Notes: generated from the sequence alone by a model not told the origin. Positions 42,884 to 52,549 are shown, numbered from the stretch's first letter. The stretch is 64,000 nt of DNA from Yinghuangia soli (GCF_021502675.1 NZ_JAKFHA010000003.1:138644-202643); one strand, 5' to 3'. Numbers and translations: made by a program.

Positions 42884-43645
42884 ATGAGTGTCACCCCCGT
42901 GCAGGCCGCCCGCACCGTCCTGGTCACCGGCGGCGGTTCCGGCATCGGCCGCGCCATGTCGATCGCGTTCGCGGCCAACGGCGACCGCGTCGTCGTCGCC
43001 GACCTGTTCCAGGAGACCGCGGCCAAGACCGTCGCGGAGATCGAGGCCGCGGGCGGCACCGCGACCGCCGTGCAGGTCGACGTGTCCGACGAGGCGTCGG
43101 TGGCCGCGATGACGGCCGCCGCGGTCGAGGCGTACGGCGGCCTCGACGTGCTGTGCAACAACGCCGGCGTGCTCGACTCGATGGGCCTGCTGGAGGACAT
43201 CTCGCTCGCCGAGTGGCAGCGCACCATCGGCGTGAACCTGACCGGTGTCTTCCTGGTCGCCCGCGCCGCGCTCCCGCACCTGCTGGAGAGCAAGGGCAGC
43301 ATCATCAACACCGCCTCCGAGGCGGGCATCCGCGGCGGCTGCGGCGGCCCGTCGTACACCGCCTCCAAGCACGGCGTGGTCGGCCTCACCCGCAGCATCG
43401 CGTACATGTACCGGGAGCAGGGCATCCGCTGCAACGCGATCTGCCCGGGCGGCGTCAACACCAACATCGTCCAGGGCGAGATGAGCGAGTCGGGCTTCGG
43501 CCGCCTGGCCGGCATCCTGATGAACGCCGGGGCGATGGCCGAGGCCGACCAGATGGCGTCGGTCGCGGTCTTCCTGGCGTCGGACGCGGCGTCCTACGTG
43601 AACGGCGCGATCATGCCGGTCGACGGCGGCTGGTTCGCGGGCTGA
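42884..43645 (+). CDS. Short-chain dehydrogenase/reductase (classical SDR)
   Basis: This 253-residue Rossmann enzyme has cofactor motif TGGGSGIGRA, NNAGVLDS, catalytic Ser in NTASEAG and Y-x-x-x-K in SYTASKHGVVG. The acidic residue after the second strand (VVVADLF) favours NAD. AAGGAG precedes the ATG by about 8 nt. Length and the C-terminal VNGAIMPVDGGWFAG match 3-oxoacyl-reductase-like members; substrate unknown. Confidence 0.93.
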   Translation: MSVTPVQAARTVLVTGGGSGIGRAMSIAFAANGDRVVVADLFQETAAKTVAEIEAAGGTATAVQVDVSDEASVAAMTAAAVEAYGGLDVLCNNAGVLDSMGLLEDISLAEWQRTIGVNLTGVFLVARAALPHLLESKGSIINTASEAGIRGGCGGPSYTASKHGVVGLTRSIAYMYREQGIRCNAICPGGVNTNIVQGEMSESGFGRLAGILMNAGAMAEADQMASVAVFLASDAASYVNGAIMPVDGGWFAG

Positions 43646-43820
43646 GCCCACGCGCGGAGCGGGGCGGGCGGCGGCGCGGCGGCACGCCCGCCCCGCTCCC
43701 GTGCTCCGGCCCGGCCCCGGCCCCGGCCCGGCTCCCCTGCTCCGGCCCGGCCCGGAAAGGCCAAGATCCCGAATCCGCACTGCCGGAACGGCGCACCGCG
43801 GCATAGGCAAGAATCTCCCC

Positions 43821-46800
43821 ATGTTGTTCGGCATCCTGGGCCCGGTCGAGGCACACCATGCGGACGGGACCGAGGTCGCCGTCGGCGGTCCGCGCGTCCG
43901 GTCGCTGCTCGCACTGCTGCTGCTCGACGCCGGGCGCATCGTCCCGACCGAGACCCTGGTCGACGGCCTGTACGGCGAGAACCCGCCCGGCGACGCCGCC
44001 AACGCCCTGCAGTCCCAGATCTCCCGGCTGCGGCGCGGGCTGCGCGACGACGCGGGCACCGACAAGCTGGTCGAGTTCCACGCCGCGGGGTACCGGCTGT
44101 CGGTGGACCGCGAGCAGGTCGACGCGCACCGCTTCGACCGCCTGGTGCGTGCGGGGCGACAGGCTCTGGCGCTGAGCGACCACGCCGGGGCGGAACGGCT
44201 CCTGGACGACGCGCTCGGCCTGTGGCGCGGCCCGGCGTTCGCCGACGTGATCGACGCACCGTTCGCCCCGGGCCAGGCGGCCGCCTGGGAAGAACTGCGC
44301 CTCGAAGCCTTCGCCGACCGCGCCGAGGCGCAACTGCTCCTGGGCCGGCACCAGGACGCCCTGCCCGAACTGCGGCGGCTGGCCGCCGAGCATCCGCTGC
44401 GGGAGCGCTTCGTCGGGCAGCTCATGCGCGCGCTGTATGCGTCCGGCCGCCAGGCCGAAGCGCTCGCCGCGTACGAGGAGACCCGCACGCTGCTGGCCGA
44501 CGAGCTCGGCACCGACCCTTCCGCGGAACTCGCCGCCGTGCACCTGGACATCCTGCGCGCGGCACCGACGCTGATCCCCGCGCCGGCCGCGCCCGCGGCG
44601 GCTCCGTCGACTTCGGCGTCCGGAACTGCCCTGATCCCCAGCGCACTTGCCGCGCCGGGGCCCGAGCACGTCGGCCTTCCCGTCCAGCTGACCAGCTTCG
44701 TCGGCCGCGAGGCGGAACTCGAACGCGTCGCCGCCCTGCTCGGCAGCGCCCGCCTGGTCACGCTCACCGGCCCGGGCGGGACCGGCAAGACCCGCCTGTC
44801 CGTCGAGACCGGCCGCCGCACCGCCGGCGACGTCTGCTTCGTCGACCTCGCCCCGGTCCGGCACGGCGGCGAACTCGTGCAGGCCATGCTGGCCGCGCTG
44901 GGGCTGCGCGAAGGCGGCCTCGCCCCGGGCAACACCGGCAACGACGGCGCGGCCCGGCTGTTCTCCGGGCTGGCCTCCCGCGAGATCCTGCTGATCCTCG
45001 ACAACTGCGAGCAGATCGTCGCGGACGTCGCCCGCCTGGCCCACCAACTCCTGAACGCCTGCCCGGGCGTGCAGGTGCTGGCGACCAGCCGCGAGGCGCT
45101 GGGCATCACCGGCGAGATGCTGTGCCCGGTGCCGCGCCTGGCCCTGCCCGCCGACGACGCGCAGTTCGAGGAGGCGATAGCCGCACCCGTGGTCCGGCTG
45201 TTCGCGGACCGGGCGGCCGCCGTACGCCCCGACTTCGCGGTGGATGCCGTGACGCTGCCGACCGTGCTCGGCATCTGCGGCGCCCTGGACGGGCTGCCGC
45301 TGGCCGTCGAACTGGCCGCGGCCCGGCTGCGGGCGCTGCCGCTGGAGGAGATCGCGGCACGCCTGGACGACCGGTTCCGGCTGCTGTCCCGCGGCAACCG
45401 GACCGCCGCGCCCCGGCACCAGACCCTGCGCGCCGTCGTCGAGTGGAGCTGGGAGCTGCTGGACGACGCCGAGCAGGAACTCGCCCGGCGCCTCACGGTG
45501 TTCCCCGGCGGCGCGACCATCGAGTCGGCCGCGCAGGTGTGCGGTCTGCCCGACGACGAGGTGGTCGAACTGCTCGCCGACCTCGCGGACAAGTCGCTGG
45601 TGGAGGGCAACGGCGGCCGCTACCGCATGTCGGAGACGGTCCGGCTGTACGGCAGCGAGCGGCTGGACGAGGCCGGTGAGCGCGCCGCGCTGGAACGGGC
45701 GCACGCGGAGTACTTCCTGGCGCTCGCCGAGCGTGCCGAGCCGTATCTGCGGACCGGCGAGCAGTTGGTGTGGCTGGACCGGCTCAGCGCCGAACTCGCC
45801 AACCTCCGCTCGGCGCTGCGCTGGGCGACGGGTACCGACCCGAACCTCGGCCTGCGGCTTAACGCGGCGCTGGCGTGGTTCTGGTGGCTGCGCGGCCTGC
45901 GCCACGAGGCGGGCGTCCCGGCGCACGAGCTGCTGCTCGCGGTCGGCGACGAGCCGCCTGCGGGGCTCATCGAGGAGTACTTGTTCTGCCTGCTCTGCTC
46001 GCTGGCCGCGACCACCGACCCCGACGACGAGCAGCGCGCGGCCCGCCTCGCCCGGGCCCAGCCGCTGTTGTTCTCGCTGCCCGGTCCGCCGCGGCAGCCG
46101 GTGCTGTTCGTGATCATGGGCATGGCGCTCGGCCCGGAGCGCTCGGACACCGAGCGCACGATGGCGCTGATGGGCGACGACGCATGGTCCCATGCGGTCA
46201 TGGCGATCGGCTACGGCTTCACGAAGCTGTACGGGGGCGACCTTCCGGCCGCCGGTCAGTACTTCGAGGACGCGCTCACCCGGTTCCGGGTCCTGGGCGA
46301 CCGCTGGGGCATCGCGAACGCCATCGACCAGCTCGCCGTGCTGACCGACTGGGCGGGCGACATCGAGGGCGGCCTCGCGCTCATGGACGAATCGTTCGAG
46401 CTGATGCGGCAGTTGGGCATCACCGCGGACATCGACGACCTGCAGGTCCGGCGCGCCGAGATGCTGGTGCGGCTGGGCGACCGGGACGGCGCGCGGGCCA
46501 CCTACGAGCGTGTGATGGTCTCGGCGACCCGGACCGGCCGGCCGTCGACCCGGGCGGTCGCGCGGGCCGGACTTGGCGAATTGGCGCGGCTGGACGGCGC
46601 GTACGCGGAGGCGAAGCGGCTGCAGGAGCAGGCGCTGGCGGAGTGCCCGTCCGACTCGTTCGACAGCGAGGGCTCGGTGGCCGGCATCCTGACCGCGCTG
46701 GCGTGGACGTCGGTGGCGCTGGACGACCCGCACAAGGCGCGGGGGCTGGCGCAGGCCGCGATGGAGCTGACGTACACGACCGGCAACCTCATGGTCGCCG

Positions 46801-47054
46801 CGGACGCGATCTCGGCGATGGCGGGCGCCGCCCTGCACGAGGGCGAGGCCGCCGAGGCAGCCGTACTGCTGGGTCTCGCCGCCTCGACCCGCGGCGCCGA
46901 AGTGCCGGGCCACGTGGACGTGATGCGGGTCGCGGCGGGCGCACGGGACGCCTTGGGCGAGGCGGCGTACGACGCCGCGTACGCCCGCGGGAACGCGGTC
47001 GAGCGCGGTGCGGCCCCGGCGCATCTGGTGTCGGGGCGCATGGCGGGCATCTGA
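43821..47054 (+). CDS. SARP/AfsR-like regulator: BTAD activator, NB-ARC ATPase and TPR region
   Basis: This 1077-residue regulator has an N-terminal OmpR-like winged helix (about 1-90; GGPRVRSLLALLLLDAGRIV), a bacterial transcriptional activation domain (about 95-245; HRFDRLVRAGRQAL), an NB-ARC ATPase with Walker A LTGPGGTGKTRL (about 315-325) and LILDNCEQI, and C-terminal TPR-like helices (LARAQPLLFSLPG, GDIEGGLALMDESFELMRQL). ATG 43821 gives the canonical MLFGILGPVEA start. The following MFS gene carries three 11-bp-spaced heptamers, the classic SARP site, so this protein is probably its activator. Confidence 0.93.
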   Translation: MLFGILGPVEAHHADGTEVAVGGPRVRSLLALLLLDAGRIVPTETLVDGLYGENPPGDAANALQSQISRLRRGLRDDAGTDKLVEFHAAGYRLSVDREQVDAHRFDRLVRAGRQALALSDHAGAERLLDDALGLWRGPAFADVIDAPFAPGQAAAWEELRLEAFADRAEAQLLLGRHQDALPELRRLAAEHPLRERFVGQLMRALYASGRQAEALAAYEETRTLLADELGTDPSAELAAVHLDILRAAPTLIPAPAAPAAAPSTSASGTALIPSALAAPGPEHVGLPVQLTSFVGREAELERVAALLGSARLVTLTGPGGTGKTRLSVETGRRTAGDVCFVDLAPVRHGGELVQAMLAALGLREGGLAPGNTGNDGAARLFSGLASREILLILDNCEQIVADVARLAHQLLNACPGVQVLATSREALGITGEMLCPVPRLALPADDAQFEEAIAAPVVRLFADRAAAVRPDFAVDAVTLPTVLGICGALDGLPLAVELAAARLRALPLEEIAARLDDRFRLLSRGNRTAAPRHQTLRAVVEWSWELLDDAEQELARRLTVFPGGATIESAAQVCGLPDDEVVELLADLADKSLVEGNGGRYRMSETVRLYGSERLDEAGERAALERAHAEYFLALAERAEPYLRTGEQLVWLDRLSAELANLRSALRWATGTDPNLGLRLNAALAWFWWLRGLRHEAGVPAHELLLAVGDEPPAGLIEEYLFCLLCSLAATTDPDDEQRAARLARAQPLLFSLPGPPRQPVLFVIMGMALGPERSDTERTMALMGDDAWSHAVMAIGYGFTKLYGGDLPAAGQYFEDALTRFRVLGDRWGIANAIDQLAVLTDWAGDIEGGLALMDESFELMRQLGITADIDDLQVRRAEMLVRLGDRDGARATYERVMVSATRTGRPSTRAVARAGLGELARLDGAYAEAKRLQEQALAECPSDSFDSEGSVAGILTALAWTSVALDDPHKARGLAQAAMELTYTTGNLMVAADAISAMAGAALHEGEAAEAAVLLGLAASTRGAEVPGHVDVMRVAAGARDALGEAAYDAAYARGNAVERGAAPAHLVSGRMAGI

Positions 47055-47055
47055 C

Positions 47056-47084
47056 GGTCAGCGTGCGGTCAGCCGCCGGTCAGC
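47056..47084 (+). promoter_or_regulatory. SARP operator: three GGTCAGC heptamers at 11-bp spacing
   Basis: GGTCAGC occurs at 47056, 47067 and 47078, identical each time and separated by 4 nt, so each copy is one helical turn from the next. SARP/AfsR proteins bind such direct repeats placed about 8 bp upstream of the -10. Here CACGCT at 47094-47099 is 9 bp after the last repeat and 7 nt before ATG 47107. Confidence 0.8.
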
Positions 47085-47106
47085 GGCCCCCGGCACGCTC
47101 CCGGGC

Positions 47107-48702
47107 ATGGAGTCCTCGCAGATCTCGCCCGCCCGCAGGTGGGCCACGGTGGCCGTCGGCTGCCTCGCCATGCTTGTGCTGTCCGTCGACCTGACCGCCC
47201 TGCACCTGGCCATTCCCGGACTGGTCGCGGACGTCGAGCCGTCCGCGAACCAGATCCTGTGGATCGCCGACTCGTACGGCTTCGCGCTGGCCGGGCTGCT
47301 CGTCACGATGGGTGTGCTGGGCGACCGGATCGGCCGCAAGAAGCTGTTCCTGATCGGCACGGTCGCGTTCGGCGCGGCGTCGCTGCTCACCGCGTACGCC
47401 TGGAACGCCGAGACGCTGATCATGGCGCGGGTGCTGCTCGGCGCGGCCGGGGCGACGATCATGCCGTCCACGCTGTCCATCGTCCGCAACGTCTTCACCG
47501 ACCCCAAGGAGCGGACCACCGCGGTCGGCGTGTCGATGGGCGTCGGGGCGCTGGGCGTGGGCCTGGGGCCGGTGTTCGGCGGGCTGCTGCTCGAACACTT
47601 CTGGTGGGGCTCGGTGTTCCTGGTCAACGTACCGCTGATGGCGGCGGCCTTCGCGGCCGGTCTGTTGATCCTCCCGGAGTCGCGCGACCCGCGGCCGCAC
47701 CGGCTGGACATGCCGAGCGTGCCGCTGTCGATCGTCGGCGTGCTGGGCTTCGTGTACGCGGTGAAGGAGGCGGCGGCGGGCGGCGTCGTGCAGAGCCGCG
47801 TGGCGGTGTCACTGGTGGTCGGGGTACTGGCTGCGGGCCTGTTCGTCCGGCGCCAGCGGCGTATCGCGCATCCGCTGATCGACGTGGGGCTGTTCCGGCG
47901 CCGGGCGTTCACCGGCTCGGTGCTGGCCAACATGTTCGCGATGTTCGCACTGGTCGCCCAATCGCTGCTGTTCGCCCAGTACTTCCAGTCGGTGCTCGGC
48001 TGGTCGCCGCTCAAGGCCGGACTGGCCGGGCTGCCCGGCGGCGTGTGCGCGATGCTCGGCGGGGTGGCCGCGGCGCCGCTGATCACCTTGCTGGGGCGGG
48101 CGCGCGTGGTCGCCGTCGGTCTGACGGTCGCGGCGGCGGGATTCGCGCTGTACCTGCTGTCCGGGTCCTCGGCGGACTACCTGCTGCTCGTGGTCGGCAT
48201 GGTGCCGTGCGCGGTCGGCATGGGCCTGGCCATGACGGTCACCGGCGACACGATCCTCGCGTCCGTGCCCAAGGACCGCGCGGGCGGCGCGTCCGCGATC
48301 GCGGAGACCGCCACCGAACTGGGCGCGGCGCTGGGCATGGCGGTCCTCGGCAGCATCCTCAACGGCGTCTACCGGCACACGGTCGACATGCCCGCGGACG
48401 TGCCGGAGGCCTCGCGCGGCGCGGTGGAGGACTCGATCGGCGCGGCCCTGCACAGCGCCGCGTCGCTCCCGCCCGACGTCGCGGCCCGGGTCGCCGACGC
48501 CGCCCGGCACGCCTTCGTGACCGGCATGCACGCCGCGCTGCTGACCAGCGCGGCGCTGGCCCTCGCGGCCGGCCTCGCCGCGCTCGTGCTGCTGCGCGAC
48601 GTCCCCAAGGTCCTGGAGGACGACCAGGACCCGGCCGACGGCACTCCGGCCGTCCCGTCACCTGCCGAAAGGCTCCCGGACCCCACTGCTGCAACACCGT
48701 GA
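47107..48702 (+). CDS. MFS transporter, DHA2 family (SmvA/QacA-like)
   Basis: This 531-residue exporter has about 14 helices. Motifs: LSVDLTALHLAIPGLVADVE (D1), GDRIGRKKLFLIG (A), GVGALGVGLGPVFGG (C) and a large external loop near DMPADVPEASRGAVEDSIGA. Close relatives export quaternary ammonium compounds and dyes. It lies 52 nt after the SARP-like regulator, whose predicted heptamer operator forms its promoter, so the pump is probably induced by that regulator. Confidence 0.93.
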   Translation: MESSQISPARRWATVAVGCLAMLVLSVDLTALHLAIPGLVADVEPSANQILWIADSYGFALAGLLVTMGVLGDRIGRKKLFLIGTVAFGAASLLTAYAWNAETLIMARVLLGAAGATIMPSTLSIVRNVFTDPKERTTAVGVSMGVGALGVGLGPVFGGLLLEHFWWGSVFLVNVPLMAAAFAAGLLILPESRDPRPHRLDMPSVPLSIVGVLGFVYAVKEAAAGGVVQSRVAVSLVVGVLAAGLFVRRQRRIAHPLIDVGLFRRRAFTGSVLANMFAMFALVAQSLLFAQYFQSVLGWSPLKAGLAGLPGGVCAMLGGVAAAPLITLLGRARVVAVGLTVAAAGFALYLLSGSSADYLLLVVGMVPCAVGMGLAMTVTGDTILASVPKDRAGGASAIAETATELGAALGMAVLGSILNGVYRHTVDMPADVPEASRGAVEDSIGAALHSAASLPPDVAARVADAARHAFVTGMHAALLTSAALALAAGLAALVLLRDVPKVLEDDQDPADGTPAVPSPAERLPDPTAATP

Positions 48703-48715
48703 CCCGCCCGCCTTG

Positions 48716-48752
48716 CGGCGCCCCGGACGCATTCCCCGCGCAAGGGGCGCCG
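48716..48752. terminator. Hairpin terminator between the MFS pump and barstar gene
   Basis: CGGCGCCCC and GGGGCGCCG form a perfect 9-bp stem around a 19-nt loop between two convergent genes. Confidence 0.6.
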
Positions 48753-48760
48753 GCGCGGCT

Positions 48761-49300
48761 TCACCTGGGGGCGAGGCGGACCAGGACCAGGCCGTCGCGT
48801 TCCTCGGCGACGAGTTCGGGGCGGCTCCGCAGCACGGCTGCGAAGTCCGATGCCGCGGCCGCGTCAGGGGCGAACTCGAAGACGAAGTGCTGGGCGTACA
48901 ACGGAAGTGCGTGGGGCAGGCCTTCCGCGTCGACGCGGAAGACGGCCCGCTCGGCCGCCTGGCCGAGGACGGACACGAACAGCGCCAGGAAATCCGCGTC
49001 CAGGAGCGATTCCGCGGCTTCGACGACCACTGCCATGTCCCGCTGCCGCACTTGGCCGTGCAAGTTGCTCAGGCAGTCGACCAGCGCGTCCCAGTTGCGG
49101 CCGAAGTAGCCCGGGAACGCCAGCGCGGCGGCAAACGTGTCGAAGACCTGCCGCGGTGTCGCCAGGTCGCGCGCGGCCAGCACGGTCACTCTTCCGCCCG
49201 CGGCGGTGAGCGCGTCGATCTCCCCGCGGACCCGCGGATCCCCTTCGGGTGCGAAGACCACCCAGGGCGGAGACATGGTGGTGAACGAGAACGGCGTCAC
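48761..49300 (-). CDS. Barstar-family protein
   Basis: This 179-residue protein has a barstar fold: LDARDLATPRQVFD-like strand and helix, then GYFGRNWDALVDCLSNLHGQ, the signature of RNase-inhibitor barstars, and a C-terminal extension with LPHALPLYAQHFVFEFAP. Barstars neutralise barnase-type ribonuclease toxins. No ribonuclease gene is in the window, so it is an orphan immunity protein or serves another role. GTG 49300 has AAGGA 9 nt upstream; ATG 49276 is an alternative. Confidence 0.85.
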   Translation of the reverse strand: MTPFSFTTMSPPWVVFAPEGDPRVRGEIDALTAAGGRVTVLAARDLATPRQVFDTFAAALAFPGYFGRNWDALVDCLSNLHGQVRQRDMAVVVEAAESLLDADFLALFVSVLGQAAERAVFRVDAEGLPHALPLYAQHFVFEFAPDAAAASDFAAVLRSRPELVAEERDGLVLVRLAPR

Positions 49301-49335
49301 GATTCTTGGTCCTTGCGCAGCGGGCGGACGGAGTT

Positions 49336-49899
49336 TCAGCGGATCACGCGGTAGCGGAGGCCCATGACCCGCTCGTCGTAGGTGCGGGCCGAGACGAGTT
49401 CGAGGTCGATCTGGTGCTCGTGCCGCGGGAGGAACGGGACGCCGCCGCCGAGCAGCACCGGGTAGACCCGCGGCCGGTATTCGTCGATCAGCCCCAGCGC
49501 GGTGGCCTGGGCGGCGAGGTTCGCGCCGCCGATCGCGATGTCGCCCTCCCCCGGCTCGGCCCGCAGCCGGGCGACCTCCTCGGCGAGTCCGCCGGCGGCC
49601 AGGCGGGCGTTGCCCTGCACCTCGGTCAGCGTGCGGGAGAAAACGACCTTGGGCAGCGGCTTCCACAGCGCGGCCCACTCCAGCTCCGCCTCGTCCAGCT
49701 CTTGTTCCTGGTCAGCGGTCTCCCAGTACAGCATCGTCTCGTAGAGCCGACGGCCCATCAGGTGCACGCCGACGCCGCGGATCTCGTCGACGGACGAACG
49801 GAACACCTCCTGGCCGGGGATGGTCCAGGCGATGCCGCCGTCCGGTCCGACGACATAGCCGTCCAGGGATACCGCCATCGAGTAGACCAAGCTGCGCAT
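49336..49899 (-). CDS. Dihydrofolate reductase/RibD C-terminal domain protein
   Basis: This 187-residue protein has the DHFR-like RibD fold: SLVYSMAVSLDGYVVGPDGG, HLMGRRLYETMLYWET, KVVFSRTLTEVQGNARLA, GDIAIGGANLAAQATALGLI and VLLGGGVPFLP. Such stand-alone members probably reduce pterin- or flavin-precursor-like compounds with NADPH. It lies 36 nt upstream of the barstar gene on the same strand. The following intergenic stretch 49900-50271 shows no gene or clear motif. Confidence 0.9.
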   Translation of the reverse strand: MRSLVYSMAVSLDGYVVGPDGGIAWTIPGQEVFRSSVDEIRGVGVHLMGRRLYETMLYWETADQEQELDEAELEWAALWKPLPKVVFSRTLTEVQGNARLAAGGLAEEVARLRAEPGEGDIAIGGANLAAQATALGLIDEYRPRVYPVLLGGGVPFLPRHEHQIDLELVSARTYDERVMGLRYRVIR

Positions 49900-50271
49900 C
49901 GCACGCCCTCCGCGTCGCCCGGAGCACCGACCCTACGGTCCCCCGGCGCCATCCGCCGGGAACGAACCGGCGGGCGGCCTGTGTCGGGCCCGCGTCGCCA
50001 CCCGTTCGGCGGTACGGCAGGACACCGAGCAGCAGGCCGGTGATCCACGCCGAGCTGTTCCGGTGCCGCTCCCCCGCCGCGCCGCGCTCCCGCAGCGCCG
50101 CGGAATCATGAACTTGGTGCGTTCGGCACGAACAAGCCACGGCGGTCAAGCACCCGTATATGGATTCCGGGGCGCGGACGCACAGTGCATCTTCCGCTCT
50201 CGCGGCTACCGGCTCCGGCGCGCCCGTCGTGGTGATTGCCGCGCGCGGGTTCCGGCGACACCATCGTCGCC

Positions 50272-50760
50272 ATGACACGCGAGGAAGCCGCCACCTTCGA
50301 CGGCGTCCCCCTGACCGAGCTGTTTCCCGAGCTCGACGCGGCCCGGCACGCCCGCGTTCGCGCGGCGGTGGCGTCGTTCGACGTGCTGCGTCCGGCCGCG
50401 CATCACACGCGGTGGGAGTGGTGGCGCGAGCATGTGCCGCGTCCGGAACCGCAGTCGAGGCGCGGGCCGATCGTCCTGCTCTCCACCGAGATGATGCTCG
50501 GCGTGTACGACGACAACTTCGAGGTGCTCCTGGATATCGCGTGGACGAGCAGCGGCCGTCAGATGTCCGCGGGCGTGTGCCTGCGGTGCTGGTGCCGGCA
50601 GGACCACGGCTCGCACTTCGCCGAGTCGTTCGAGGCGGACGTCCCGGACGCAGCCTCGCTCGCGGATGCGTTCGAGTCGGCGGCGTGGCAGATGCGCCGA
50701 TGGCTCGGGCAGCCGCACAGTGCCGCGTACTGGCGCGCGGAGATGGCGGTACCCGGCTGA
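50272..50760 (+). CDS. Uncharacterised actinobacterial protein
   Basis: This 162-residue soluble protein is not recognised. Features seen are an acidic helical N-terminus (PLTELFPELDAARHARVRAA), Trp-rich WEWWREHVP, a strand region MMLGVYDDNFEVLLDIAWTS and a Cys pair CLRCWC followed by RQDHGSHF, which could bind metal. Codon use is high-GC and regular. It converges on the kinase gene with 28 nt between. Confidence 0.65.
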   Translation: MTREEAATFDGVPLTELFPELDAARHARVRAAVASFDVLRPAAHHTRWEWWREHVPRPEPQSRRGPIVLLSTEMMLGVYDDNFEVLLDIAWTSSGRQMSAGVCLRCWCRQDHGSHFAESFEADVPDAASLADAFESAAWQMRRWLGQPHSAAYWRAEMAVPG

Positions 50761-50788
50761 CGCGCCCTCGGGTATCGCGCCAGGCGGG

Positions 50789-52549
50789 TCAGCCCGGGAC
50801 GGTCCAGGCGTCGAGGCGGCTGCGGATTCCGGCGACGTACGAGCTCTCCGCGCCATAGCGGGCCAGCGCCTCCGCGGCGAGCAGGTCGTACAGGTGCCGG
50901 GCGCGGGCGACGTCGCCGGTGGCGCCCGTCCAGTGCGCGAGGGCGTTCTTGGCGTCGAGGGTGACGGTGGCGCTCTCGCCGAGCGCGGTGCGGCACTCCC
51001 CCACGAGCGCCTCGAAGTGCCGCAGGGCGCGCACCGGGTCGCCGGCCTTGGCGATCCAGGTCGCCCATTCGGCGCGGACGGTCAGGGTCACTGCCGCGGT
51101 CTGCCCCGAGGCGCGCACATAGTCGGCAGCCAGTCCGGCAAGGTCGTCGGCAGCGCGGGCCGGGTCGCCCGCGTGCCCGGTCCAGTGCGCCAGTTCGCCG
51201 CGCAGCAGCAGCGTGAACGGGTGGTCCGTACCCAGGCTCTGGTACGCGTTCTGCAAGGCGGTGGCGGCCTGGTCGCGCGCGCTGGTGGCCCAGCCGAGGC
51301 GGCCGATCGCGTGGATGTTGCCCAGCAGCGAGAAGACCGTGTAGGCGTGCCACGGCCCGTGGACCTGCACGCCGCCCTGGAAGCCGACGTGGAAGGCCCG
51401 CGCGGCCTCGTGATAGCGGCCTTCGTGGATGAACCGGCAGGCGTCGTCGTACACCGCCATCGCCGCATGGTCGGCCTCGGTCTGCGGGGGCACGAAGGCG
51501 CGCGCCGCGGCGTAACGGCGCGAGCGCGGCTCAGGCGCTGCGGGGGCGGAACGTACCGCCGGGTGCATGGCGCTGGGCGCGGGCGGCGGCATGTCGGGCT
51601 TCGGGCCCGGCACCGGCGCTGCGCCCGGGGGCATGCGCGGCGGCGGCGGGACGGTCTGCGTGCGCTCCTCCGGCGTGGCGGGCAGCGGCGCGTCGCGGAA
51701 CGTGCGGATGAGTTTCCACGAGCACTCGTCGAGCCAGCCCTGGGCGTTGTCGTGCGCGACCAGGTCGACTTCGGCGGCCAGCAGCCGGATCAGCTCGCCG
51801 GGCGAGGGCCGCAGCCGCGCGTCGCGGTCCAGGCAGCGCTCCACTATGCCGCGCAGCGGCTCCGGCAAGCCTTCGGCGCTGTGCTGGACGGGCGCGTCGC
51901 TCTCGCCGGTGATGAGCCGTACCAGCGTGAGGCCGAGAGCGTAGATATCGGTGGCCGCAGTGACCGGCATGGTGCCGTACGCCTGCTCCGGCGACATGAA
52001 GCCGGGCGTGCCGATCGCGCTCGTGCCGCCCGTCGACACGTACGTACCCTCAGCGTGCACGACACCGAAGTCGATGACGCGCGGGCCGTTCTCGTCGAGC
52101 AAAATATTGGACGGCTTGAGGTCGCGGTGCACAACACCCACCGCATGGATCGACTCCAACGCCTCGGCGATGCCCGCCCCGAGCCACATCACGGTCCGCG
52201 CGGGCTGCGGCCCGCACGAAGTCAGCAGCAACTTGAGCGACGGGGCCGGCACATACGCGGTGGCAATCCACGGCACGTGCGACCCCGGGTCGCTGTCGAT
52301 GATGGAGGCGGTGAACACCCCACTCACCCGGGCCGCAGCCTGCGCCTCATGAGCAAACCGCCGCCGGAACTCCCCGACCGCAGCGAACTCCGGCCGGATC
52401 GTCTTGACCGCCACCCAGCGCCCGGTCGCCGAGCGGGCCAGGAAGACGCGTCCCATACCCCCGGAACCGAGCCGGGCCAGAACCTGGAACGGACCGACCG
52501 CGGCCGGGTCGCCCGGCTTCAGCGGCGCCCATGCCGACAACCCGCCCAC
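50789..52549 (-). CDS. Serine/threonine protein kinase with C-terminal TPR-like repeats
   Basis: This 586-residue PknB-type kinase has Gly-loop LGSGGMG (27-33), VAVK (K49), C-helix E68, catalytic HRDLKPSN (141-148) and metal-binding DFG (160-162), so it should be active. A Pro-rich linker (about 295-345) leads to helical TPR-like repeats with paired phrases such as ELAHWTGHAGDPARAADDLA and NALAHWTGATGDVARARHLY. No transmembrane helix is present, unlike PASTA-type PknB; it is probably cytosolic. No phosphatase or FHA protein is adjacent. Confidence 0.93.
   Translation of the reverse strand: MGGLSAWAPLKPGDPAAVGPFQVLARLGSGGMGRVFLARSATGRWVAVKTIRPEFAAVGEFRRRFAHEAQAAARVSGVFTASIIDSDPGSHVPWIATAYVPAPSLKLLLTSCGPQPARTVMWLGAGIAEALESIHAVGVVHRDLKPSNILLDENGPRVIDFGVVHAEGTYVSTGGTSAIGTPGFMSPEQAYGTMPVTAATDIYALGLTLVRLITGESDAPVQHSAEGLPEPLRGIVERCLDRDARLRPSPGELIRLLAAEVDLVAHDNAQGWLDECSWKLIRTFRDAPLPATPEERTQTVPPPPRMPPGAAPVPGPKPDMPPPAPSAMHPAVRSAPAAPEPRSRRYAAARAFVPPQTEADHAAMAVYDDACRFIHEGRYHEAARAFHVGFQGGVQVHGPWHAYTVFSLLGNIHAIGRLGWATSARDQAATALQNAYQSLGTDHPFTLLLRGELAHWTGHAGDPARAADDLAGLAADYVRASGQTAAVTLTVRAEWATWIAKAGDPVRALRHFEALVGECRTALGESATVTLDAKNALAHWTGATGDVARARHLYDLLAAEALARYGAESSYVAGIRSRLDAWTVPG

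Noticed and set aside
43611-47024. 1100-codon minus-strand frame opposite the SARP regulator
   Set aside because: Same antisense effect; the regulator has all expected domains in order on the plus strand.
49900-50271. Minus-strand frame in the gap after the RibD-like gene
   Set aside because: Arg/Pro-rich translation with no start signal; composition typical of non-coding high-GC DNA.
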